A stretch of DNA of 8,901 bases, from the NCBI GenBank assembly GCA_029778965.1, contig JAKPBL010000470.1, positions 1-8,901 of the forward strand. The letters are read 5' to 3'. Position numbers and translations under genes: made by a program. Origin of the DNA: Bacteroidota bacterium. GTDB taxonomy: Bacteria; Bacteroidota; Bacteroidia; Chitinophagales; Chitinophagaceae. The notes under the pieces are model-generated. The model saw only the letters and a list, made by a program, of their open reading frames with translations, did not search any database and was not told where the DNA came from. Below, in pieces: positions 1 through 6,774 of the stretch; positions within the stretch are counted from its first letter, which is position 1; every line of letters starts with the position of its first letter.

Positions 1-3000
1 GATGACCGCTTTGGCCGTGGTGGCTGCGCTGGTGGTATTGCTGATGGTAACCGGCACGCTGATGGTGTCGCGCGGACTCAAAAACCGCGGCAGCGCCGTG
101 CTCAGCACCAGCGGGTCTGCAATACGCATGTTTTTTTCTGCGGCGCCAAAGCGGTTGCCTTTCCAGGCCACCGCCATGAGACGTACTTCTCCGCTGAAGG
201 CGGGGATATTTACCGTAAAGCTGGCCTCGCCGCCGCTGGCAGTAGCTATGCCGCTCCAGTAGCTTAGAATTTTGATGCGCTTATTGGGCATGGGGTTCAC
301 CCGCTGGTCCATTTTCAACTCGCCGTCACCACCGGTGCTGCTGCGTTTGGCGCTTAGTTCAGGAAACAACAGCGGATACATATCGAACGCATTTACGCCA
401 AGGGCTCTTTGTGCATAGAAAAATCCATAAGGATCGGGGGTGTCGAATCCCGACACCTGCAATACCCCGTTATCGACCGCCGCCAGGGTAACGCGGCTCC
501 CTGCGGGCGCTTTTACCCGGATGGTTTGTTTGGTTTTGGAGCGGCTTTCGGCCACGGCAATGATCTCGGGACTGATCTTCCGGCCGCTGTCCTGCACCGT
601 GATGCTTTTGAAGCCATGCGCCACTGTCAGCGGGATATCCGAAATGCCATGCGGCTTGAACAGGGTGGCGGTTATATATACGTTGGGCAGGTGATCGGCG
701 GTAAGCGGTAGCTCCAGCGTGGCGGTACGTTTCTCTACGTTGAGATATTGGTGCTGCAGCACCTTGTCCTGCTCGAGCGTTACCAGCATGCGGCCACTGA
801 AGGGCGCCTTGAACAGCAGCTTTACCTTTTCGCCCGCGCTGTACTTTTCCTTATCGGTTGCAATATCTATCTCGCCTTCGGTGTTCACTTCAAAGCTGTT
901 GTTGTCGCCTCCCCAGTAGCCATAGCTGTAGAAGCTGCGGCTCACATAGCTGTTACTACCGGGGATGGATACCCGCAATTGGTAGTTGCCCGGTGAGCGG
1001 GGCACGAAAGCATACATGGTTTTTTCACCGCCCACGGTAACCTGCCCGGTGGCCACCTCTTTTTCTTCGCGCTGCGAATCGTACCTGAAATAACGGCCGT
1101 TTTTATTCAGCACTGTGTGGTATTCTTCCTTGATCACTTTCACGTCGGCGATGGCTCCGGGTAAGAGCTTGCCTGTTTTGTCGAGCGCGATCAGGGGGAA
1201 TTCGATCTTTTGGTTCAGCGGAAAATAGCCATACCCGTTGCTGCCGATGCCGAAGAATTTGTCTTGCGTAAAGATGGTTGCTTTGGCGCCGCGGCTTACC
1301 GGGCGGCCGGTTTCGTCAAAAACCGTGGTATAGAATTTGGCGATCAGTTGCCCAATGTTCTTGTAGATATCGGGCACCGTATAGCGCACCTGCGCCTTGC
1401 CGTTTTCATCGGTACTGCCTTCCACCAGCTTCTTATCGAAAAAGCTGGTCTGGTTGGTAAGTGCAAAGCTGTATTGCGGGTATTTATTGCTCCAGAACTG
1501 GCTTTGCACCACCTGTATCTCCGTTTCAAATTTCCGGTTGGCGGCGGGAGGGCCGAAGAAATTGGTGGCGGCGATCGAGAGGCTGGTGGTTTGCGCTGCG
1601 GCCAGCTCCTCTTTGTCAAGCACTGCACTTACTTTGATGCGGTCGGGTACAAATTCTTCGATCATGAACGGCATGCTGCTGATCAGCACATCGTTGCCCG
1701 AATACGCTTCGAGGGTATAGCTGCCCGTTAGTGCCGCTACGGGTATATCGATGCTGCCTTCGGTGGCGCCGCTGGCATCGAGGTTTTTGCGGAAGCTTTT
1801 CAGCTCTTTGCCGGTGGGCAGCAGGAACTTGAACTTGACAGGAATTTCGCCGGGCGCTTTCCACTGGTAGTCGCGCGTGATCAATGCAAAATGCACCTGC
1901 TCTCCCGGCCGGTATATATCGCGCTCGGCATACAGGAAGGCGTCGAGGCCGGTGCTGTTGAGCCTTTTTCCACCAACATCGAAGCGGGAAGTATTCACCG
2001 CGGTGTTGTTGAACAGGATGTAATTGAAGTCACCGGCCGATTTCGCAATGACCATCGCCGGTCTAAAGCCTGCAAATTCCTTGCGGGTGTAATCAATACC
2101 GGCAACACCGTCGACATCGGTGCTGCCCATGCCCAGCACCTGGTTATTGGCGCCATAGGCTATTACGTTCACGCCCGCCAGTGGCAACGCCGATTGCAGC
2201 GAGTTGGCAAACACAATGATCTTGTCTTTGCCTTCTTTCGCGATCAGCCCGATGTCAGACAACGATACAAAACGGCTGTCAGACACCCAATAGTCTTTTT
2301 TACTGCGCACCTGGATATGGTAGCTGCCTTTGTTATCGGGTAGTTTGTCGGTGAAATTGAAGTTATAAAGACGACTGCCGTTGGCCTGGGGCAGGCTGCG
2401 GGTATCTATTTCCTGCCGGAAGATGATATCGCCCAGGCTGGCATCGCCGCCTGAATATTCATCGTAATACCCTTCATCGTCGTCTTCGTTGCGGGTATTC
2501 GGATAATAGCCGTAACGGTGTGCCGCCAGTAGATTGCTTTCATACACCTTGCTGATCACCACCTCCAGCTTATCGATATTGGTAACCTTCAGGGCAATGT
2601 TTTTCGCGCCCAGCGCCGAGAGGTAGGCGCCACGGCTTCCTGCAAAGCTGACGGCTGGCTCGAGCTGGCCGAAGGCGACATTATTGGTGTAGGTTTCACG
2701 CAGTTGTCCGCCGATACGCCCGCGAAGCCCCTTGCCCAGTACGATTTCATAGCTCTTCTCCTGCGAAAAGGCATCGGAGCTGATCACAAACCCTTCATCG
2801 TTTGCTTCGGCCTTGAATTTGAGGGTGGGTTTGAAGCTGATATTACCCACGAGCGACGATGCCTCCACCGGCTGGCTGGTTTTCACATATACTTTACCGT
2901 TGGCGCCGTCGTGATCGGTTTCCAGGTCGGTGATCACCAGCACAAAGGGGGATGGCAGGAGAACATCCGCCTTCGCATCGGCGATGGCAGGATTCGCGCC

Positions 3001-3651
3001 GTCTTTCGGAACGATGCCTTTGCTCACGGTGATGGAAAGCGGTACGTCTTTGTCGGCCGGCGCCAGCGTGGGTAAGCGCAGTTCTATATTGTCGCTGGCC
3101 GACGCCGATACGAGCTGAAAACCCACCGGGCTGCCTTCGCTGGTAACGGACAGCTTGTCTTTCAGCGCCGCCGGATCAACGGGATAATTGAATTGCAGAT
3201 CGATGCGCGGCACGGCTTTGCGGCTGCTTTCGTCGGTGAGCGTCCAAACGGCCCGGCTGTTCTCGAGCGTGAGCAGGGGCGTGGAGAAACTGCGGTCGGT
3301 CAGCTTTTCGAACCCGCTGTATTCGCTGTTGATCAGGAGCTGTTTGCTGAACGACATCTTATACGTAGTGGCAGGCCGCAGCGGCTGCGCGGGGGAGAAT
3401 ACCAGTTGTTCGGGGCTTTCCCAGCGAAAACGACCGGGTATGGCCGGCTCGAAGCGGATGTATTGCGTAGAGTCCCACCGGTTCAGCAGAGAGTCTTTTA
3501 CTAAGGGATGGTTAAAACGGAACACCAGGTTCTGCAGGGGTTGCACTTCCTTCTCTGCATTTGTAAATTCGAGTGTTACTTTCGGGGAATTACACGCAAA
3601 ACAAAATACTGCCAGGGCGGCCAGTAACGCACGCATCGGTTTGGAAATCAT
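1..3651 (-). CDS. Bacterial alpha-2-macroglobulin family lipoprotein (YfhM-like), C-terminus beyond left edge
   Basis: The minus strand is open without a stop from an ATG at 3651-3649 to base 1, giving 1217 codons. The N-terminus is a lipoprotein signal: Met-Ile-Ser-Lys, Arg7, a hydrophobic run, then CFAC with the likely lipidated Cys at residue 20. The Cys at -3 is a relaxed lipobox. Family landmarks appear in order: YRPGEQV at 580-586 opens the MG2-type domain, VDNGVLQ lies at 1059-1065, and DPLVLSTALPRFLSPRD starts at 1179 in the A2M domain. An acidic, aromatic stretch (EDDDEGYYDEY) starts at 389. Family members usually run to about 1,500-1,900 residues, so roughly the last third is missing; any CxEQ thioester would lie there and cannot be judged. 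The known role of such proteins is to trap attacking proteases in the periplasm, partnered with PBP1C, which is the divergent neighbour. Product call is firm; inhibitory activity is inferred. Confidence 0.93.
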   Translation of the reverse strand, partial: MISKPMRALLAALAVFCFACNSPKVTLEFTNAEKEVQPLQNLVFRFNHPLVKDSLLNRWDSTQYIRFEPAIPGRFRWESPEQLVFSPAQPLRPATTYKMSFSKQLLINSEYSGFEKLTDRSFSTPLLTLENSRAVWTLTDESSRKAVPRIDLQFNYPVDPAALKDKLSVTSEGSPVGFQLVSASASDNIELRLPTLAPADKDVPLSITVSKGIVPKDGANPAIADAKADVLLPSPFVLVITDLETDHDGANGKVYVKTSQPVEASSLVGNISFKPTLKFKAEANDEGFVISSDAFSQEKSYEIVLGKGLRGRIGGQLRETYTNNVAFGQLEPAVSFAGSRGAYLSALGAKNIALKVTNIDKLEVVISKVYESNLLAAHRYGYYPNTRNEDDDEGYYDEYSGGDASLGDIIFRQEIDTRSLPQANGSRLYNFNFTDKLPDNKGSYHIQVRSKKDYWVSDSRFVSLSDIGLIAKEGKDKIIVFANSLQSALPLAGVNVIAYGANNQVLGMGSTDVDGVAGIDYTRKEFAGFRPAMVIAKSAGDFNYILFNNTAVNTSRFDVGGKRLNSTGLDAFLYAERDIYRPGEQVHFALITRDYQWKAPGEIPVKFKFLLPTGKELKSFRKNLDASGATEGSIDIPVAALTGSYTLEAYSGNDVLISSMPFMIEEFVPDRIKVSAVLDKEELAAAQTTSLSIAATNFFGPPAANRKFETEIQVVQSQFWSNKYPQYSFALTNQTSFFDKKLVEGSTDENGKAQVRYTVPDIYKNIGQLIAKFYTTVFDETGRPVSRGAKATIFTQDKFFGIGSNGYGYFPLNQKIEFPLIALDKTGKLLPGAIADVKVIKEEYHTVLNKNGRYFRYDSQREEKEVATGQVTVGGEKTMYAFVPRSPGNYQLRVSIPGSNSYVSRSFYSYGYWGGDNNSFEVNTEGEIDIATDKEKYSAGEKVKLLFKAPFSGRMLVTLEQDKVLQHQYLNVEKRTATLELPLTADHLPNVYITATLFKPHGISDIPLTVAHGFKSITVQDSGRKISPEIIAVAESRSKTKQTIRVKAPAGSRVTLAAVDNGVLQVSGFDTPDPYGFFYAQRALGVNAFDMYPLLFPELSAKRSSTGGDGELKMDQRVNPMPNKRIKILSYWSGIATASGGEASFTVNIPAFSGEVRLMAVAWKGNRFGAAEKNMRIADPLVLSTALPRFLSPRDTISVPVTISNTTSAATTAKAVI
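3541..3571 (+). promoter_or_regulatory. Weak candidate promoter for pbpC inside the macroglobulin gene
   Basis: On the plus strand TTG (3541-3543) is followed after 20 bases by TAAATTCG (3564-3571), one mismatch from TAnnTTTG. It would give a leader of about 75-105 bases to the pbpC start. Because there is virtually no intergenic DNA, the pbpC promoter must lie within the opposing gene's 5' coding region, and this is the best match I found there. A single-mismatch hit in this length of sequence could be chance. Confidence 0.22.
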
Positions 3652-6045
3652 GTGAGGAAGGTTATATCCCAAATTTATCGTATGGCTGAACGATCTCAAA
3701 ATAAACCCTCCCCCAATCCTTTGTTAAAGACGACGAAGAGAAAATGGGTTCCCCGCCGTCGTGGCTGGTGGCGATTGTTCGGCTGGACGGCGGTGTGCGC
3801 GCTTTTATTTTTGGCGTCGCTGTGGCTGGTGCCGCTTCCCGGGGAGAAGGGCTGGTCGACCGTGATCACCGATGCCGAAGGGACGGTGATCCATGCTTAC
3901 CTCAGCACCGATGACAAATGGCGCATGAGAACGGAACTGGGAGAGATTTCGCCTTTATTGCAGCGGGCCATTATACAGAAAGAGGACAGATGGTTTTACC
4001 GGCACCCCGGTATCAACCCGCTGGCCATGGCACGTGCTTTCACCAGGAATATATTCTCCGGCCGCCGTACCTCGGGCGCCAGCACCATTACCATGCAGGT
4101 GGCGCGTTCGCTGGCGCCGGGCCGCAGAACCTATGCGCGGAAACTGCTCGAAATATTTCGCGCCTTCCAGTTGGAGCTGCGTTATTCGAAAGACGAAATA
4201 TTACAGATGTACCTCAACCACGTGCCGTATGGTGGTAATATCGAAGGCGTAAAATCGGCCGCAGTGCTTTATTTCCAGAAAAATCCCTGGCATTTATCGC
4301 TTGCCGAAGTAACAGCCCTGTCGGTAATTCCCAACCGGCCCAATTCGCTGGTGATGGGGCGGGACAATGACCGCATCATCGCCGAGCGAAACCGCTGGCT
4401 GCAATACTTCCGCGAACAGGGAACGTTTAGTGAAAGCGATATCCGCGATGCGATCGACGAGCCGCTGGGCGCCTACCGGCATGCGGCGCCGCAGGAGCTT
4501 CCCCACCTGTCGTACAAGCTGAAGAAAAGCGGCGCCCCGATCATTCCTACCTGGATCAGCCGAAACACCCAGTTCAAAGCAGAGAAACTGGTGAAAGATT
4601 ATGTACGCGGTCTGCAGTTCCAGCACATTCGCCAGGCGGCAGCGATCGTGATCGACAACAGAACGAACCGTGTACTGGCTTATGTGGGCTCGGCTGATTT
4701 TAAAGACAGCACCGACGGCGGACAGGTAAACGGCGCCGCTGCCATCCGGCAACCGGGTTCTACCCTGAAGCCGTTGTTGTACGGGATGTGCATCGACAAG
4801 GGATTGCTCACCCCGAAAATGATCATCACCGATGCTGCGGTTAACTATGGAGGGTATGCCCCCGAGAACTACGATAAGAAATTCAACGGCTATGTATCGA
4901 TGGACTATGCGCTGTCGCATTCACTGAATATCCCCGCGGTGAAAAGCCTGCGGGCATTGGGCAAAGACGCATTTATTACACAGTTGTCGTCGTTGCATTT
5001 CCGGCAGGTACAACGCGACCGGAAAAAGCTGGGGCTGTCGATGATATTGGGCGGCTGCGGCACTACGCTGGAAGAGCTGACGGCCTTGTTTGCAGGCCTT
5101 GCACGCGAGGGCGTTTACCAGTGGCCGGCCTATACCCAAAACGACAGCCTGCAGCCAAAGCAGCGGATGCTGTCGGCCGGCGCCTGCTTTTTACTGGATG
5201 ATATTCTCAGTAAAGTGAACCGGCCTGATTTTCCATTGAACTGGGCGGCAACCGAGAAGATGCCGCGTATTGCCTGGAAAACCGGCACTTCGTATGGCCG
5301 CCGCGATGCCTGGAGCATCGGGTATAACAAACACTATACGATTGGTGTGTGGGCAGGTAATTTCTCCGGACAAGGGGTGGCATCATTAAGCGGTGCGGAA
5401 GTGGCCACGCCATTGCTGTTCAGGCTGTTCAATACGATCGACTACGACAATGAGAAGGAATGGTTCCAGCAGCCGGCCGAAGTGGCCGTGCGGGCGGTAT
5501 GCCCGGTGACTGGTTTATTGCCGGGCGAACATTGCGAACAAACGGTAACCGATTATTTTATTCCGCTGGTGTCGGGTACGCAAACCTGCCATCACCTGCA
5601 GGAGATCGCGGTAAGCGCCGATGAGTCGATCTCTTATTGCAACAGTTGCCGGCCGGCCACCGGGTATAAAAAGCTGTTGTACCAGTTGTACGACGCCGAT
5701 ATGCAGGCATGGCTGGCGGAAAGACACATCGTTTACAAGAAAGTACCACCGCATAACCCCGCCTGCGAAACGATTTTCCGGGATGCCGCACCGCAGATTA
5801 AGAGTCCGCAGGCCGATGCGGAATACCTGATCGAAAGAAAGAACCCCGAGCCGTTGCAGCTCGTTTGCCAGGCGGGCAGCGATGTGAGCAAAGTACACTG
5901 GTATATCAACAACCGTTTCTATAAAACAGCCGAACTGGGCCAGAAAGTTTTTTTCGTTCCCGAAGAAGGGCCGGTGAAGATTTCATGTACCGACGACAAG
6001 GGCCGGAATAAGGATGTGTGGATCAGGGTGCGGTATATGGATTAG
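3652..6045 (+). CDS. pbpC: Penicillin-binding protein 1C, bifunctional peptidoglycan glycosyltransferase/transpeptidase
   Basis: This inner-membrane enzyme polymerises lipid II into glycan strands and has a transpeptidase domain for cross-linking in the periplasm. Numbering is from the GTG at 3652 (797 residues). A basic N-terminus (KRKWVPRRR) is followed by one membrane segment at about 45-63. The GT51 domain shows EDRWFYRHPG with catalytic Glu111, then GASTITMQVAR and the LNHVPYGG segment. The transpeptidase has STLK with nucleophile Ser370 and Lys373, SLN at 424-426 and KTG at 543-545. A cysteine-rich segment (617-705, including CNSC at 663-666) leads to a C-terminal PBP1C Ig-like (BiPBP_C) domain at about 708-797. 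An in-frame ATG at 3682 gives 787 residues and is an equally good start: neither has a well-spaced Shine-Dalgarno, and the ATG start leaves room for the neighbour's promoter. It is divergent from the macroglobulin gene, its usual partner, and its stop overlaps the next gene by 4 bases. All catalytic motifs are intact. Confidence 0.96.
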   Translation: MRKVISQIYRMAERSQNKPSPNPLLKTTKRKWVPRRRGWWRLFGWTAVCALLFLASLWLVPLPGEKGWSTVITDAEGTVIHAYLSTDDKWRMRTELGEISPLLQRAIIQKEDRWFYRHPGINPLAMARAFTRNIFSGRRTSGASTITMQVARSLAPGRRTYARKLLEIFRAFQLELRYSKDEILQMYLNHVPYGGNIEGVKSAAVLYFQKNPWHLSLAEVTALSVIPNRPNSLVMGRDNDRIIAERNRWLQYFREQGTFSESDIRDAIDEPLGAYRHAAPQELPHLSYKLKKSGAPIIPTWISRNTQFKAEKLVKDYVRGLQFQHIRQAAAIVIDNRTNRVLAYVGSADFKDSTDGGQVNGAAAIRQPGSTLKPLLYGMCIDKGLLTPKMIITDAAVNYGGYAPENYDKKFNGYVSMDYALSHSLNIPAVKSLRALGKDAFITQLSSLHFRQVQRDRKKLGLSMILGGCGTTLEELTALFAGLAREGVYQWPAYTQNDSLQPKQRMLSAGACFLLDDILSKVNRPDFPLNWAATEKMPRIAWKTGTSYGRRDAWSIGYNKHYTIGVWAGNFSGQGVASLSGAEVATPLLFRLFNTIDYDNEKEWFQQPAEVAVRAVCPVTGLLPGEHCEQTVTDYFIPLVSGTQTCHHLQEIAVSADESISYCNSCRPATGYKKLLYQLYDADMQAWLAERHIVYKKVPPHNPACETIFRDAAPQIKSPQADAEYLIERKNPEPLQLVCQAGSDVSKVHWYINNRFYKTAELGQKVFFVPEEGPVKISCTDDKGRNKDVWIRVRYMD
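3670..3701 (-). promoter_or_regulatory. Predicted promoter of the alpha-2-macroglobulin gene, Bacteroidota sigma-A type
   Basis: Read on the minus strand, TTTTG (3701-3697) is followed after exactly 19 bases by TAAATTTG (3677-3670). This matches the Bacteroidota primary-sigma consensus, a TTG near -33 and TAnnTTTG near -7, without mismatch in the core. Transcription would start around 3663-3666, leaving a leader of about 12-15 bases before the ATG at 3651. That leader has no Shine-Dalgarno sequence, which is common in this phylum. The element lies over the 5' end of pbpC: inside its coding sequence if the GTG at 3652 is used, and spanning the start if the ATG at 3682 is used. Transcription start not verified. 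Confidence 0.6.
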
Positions 6046-6713
6046 TTGTCGTCGGAAGAAAAATACCAGTTTACATTCAGCGCCAACAAGCGATCAAAAG
6101 CACCGCGGTAGCTGCTGCCCACCAATATGCCGGTACTGTTCCCCGATTCATCTACCGGTATGCAGATCACGTCTTCAAAATGGTTGCTGAACACCCGTTG
6201 CGGCATCAGGCTGCCGGTGTATATCTCTTCCCAGTGTGCTTCAATATAGGCGAGCGTTTCGGGCAGGAGCGGCTCAAAGCTGTTGGCATTGTGCACGAGC
6301 CCGCCGAGAACGCCGTTGCTGATCGACATCAGCAACAGAAAAGTCTCCAGGTTCTCCGCTTCGGGCAGCCATTCGCTGCCCGACGAAGCGGGCGCATAGT
6401 TGCCATATACCGGCGGGTCGTCTTTCGTCAGATCGGTTGCTTTTATGCCCCAGTAAGCAACTACCTGGTTCTCTTCATAGAAAACAAGGTGATCGTCGTC
6501 GCTGAAGCCGACCTGGTTTTCGGGGTTCAGCAGCCGGTTGTGCGAGGCCGTTATCTCTTCACATCTTCCCAGCTCTAGGTAGAATTTTTTTAATACGGCC
6601 GGTGTTCTGATCTCCAGCCTGTTCTCCAATGCGGCAACGGCCTCTTCAGGGAAGCCAGGGGTGGTATTGGCTGGAATATTGAATAGCTTCCTGAGATGAT
6701 CTATGTAGTTCAT
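6042..6713 (-). CDS. SMI1/KNR4 (SUKH superfamily) protein
   Basis: This 223-residue protein has no signal peptide or membrane segment and should be cytoplasmic. The SUKH pattern is visible: an N-terminal helix, then LEIRTPAVLKKFYLELG at about 33-49, a hydrophobic strand with LVFYEENQVVAYWGI at 76-90, and DDPPVY at 98-103, typical of bacterial members. About 90 further residues follow, ending in an acidic SSDDN tail; they include IYTGSLMPQRVF and a GILVGSSYRGAF segment. Many bacterial SUKH proteins are immunity proteins that bind toxins of polymorphic or contact-dependent systems, but others have no known partner. No toxin gene, RHS or delivery domain is seen here, so its role is unknown. The start ATG at 6713 sits just past a terminator, and the gene ends tail to tail with pbpC, overlapping it by 4 bases. 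The family call is good; a function as immunity protein is only inference. Confidence 0.82.
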   Translation of the reverse strand: MNYIDHLRKLFNIPANTTPGFPEEAVAALENRLEIRTPAVLKKFYLELGRCEEITASHNRLLNPENQVGFSDDDHLVFYEENQVVAYWGIKATDLTKDDPPVYGNYAPASSGSEWLPEAENLETFLLLMSISNGVLGGLVHNANSFEPLLPETLAYIEAHWEEIYTGSLMPQRVFSNHFEDVICIPVDESGNSTGILVGSSYRGAFDRLLALNVNWYFSSDDN

Positions 6714-6724
6714 GGGAATAAAGC

Positions 6725-6764
6725 TAAAATAAAACCGGAGGAAAAATCCATCTCCTCCGGTTTA
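6725..6764 (-). terminator. Intrinsic terminator after the TonB-dependent receptor gene
   Basis: On the minus strand an 11-bp perfect stem (AAACCGGAGGA paired with TCCTCCGGTTT; arms 6763-6753 and 6742-6732) encloses a 10-base loop and runs into the T-rich tract TTTTATTTTA (6734-6725). It lies 11 bases past the receptor stop codon and ends about 11 bases before the SUKH start at 6713. It should stop most receptor transcripts before the SUKH gene. On the plus strand the same stem is followed by TTTAG only, so it is a poor terminator in that direction. Confidence 0.85.
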
Positions 6765-6774
6765 GCCGGACGGT

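Noticed and set aside
1210..1731. A 173-codon plus-strand open frame, and several shorter ones, between 1 and 3500
   Set aside because: They lie opposite a continuous 1217-codon minus-strand frame with clear macroglobulin motifs. Their translations show no recognisable family and are explained by high GC on the strand opposite a coding frame.
3640..3669. Alternative pbpC promoter: TTTG (3640-3643), 19 bases, TATATCCC (3663-3670)
   Set aside because: The -7 element matches only the TAnnT part of the consensus, and the transcript start would fall within a few bases of the ATG at 3682.
4294..4920. A 208-codon minus-strand open frame within pbpC
   Set aside because: It covers the conserved linker and transpeptidase nucleophile region of pbpC in an opposing frame and resembles no protein family I recognise.
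6018..6578. A 186-codon plus-strand open frame after pbpC
   Set aside because: It is opposite the SUKH gene, whose minus-strand frame has family motifs (YWGI, DDPPVY). The plus frame has none.
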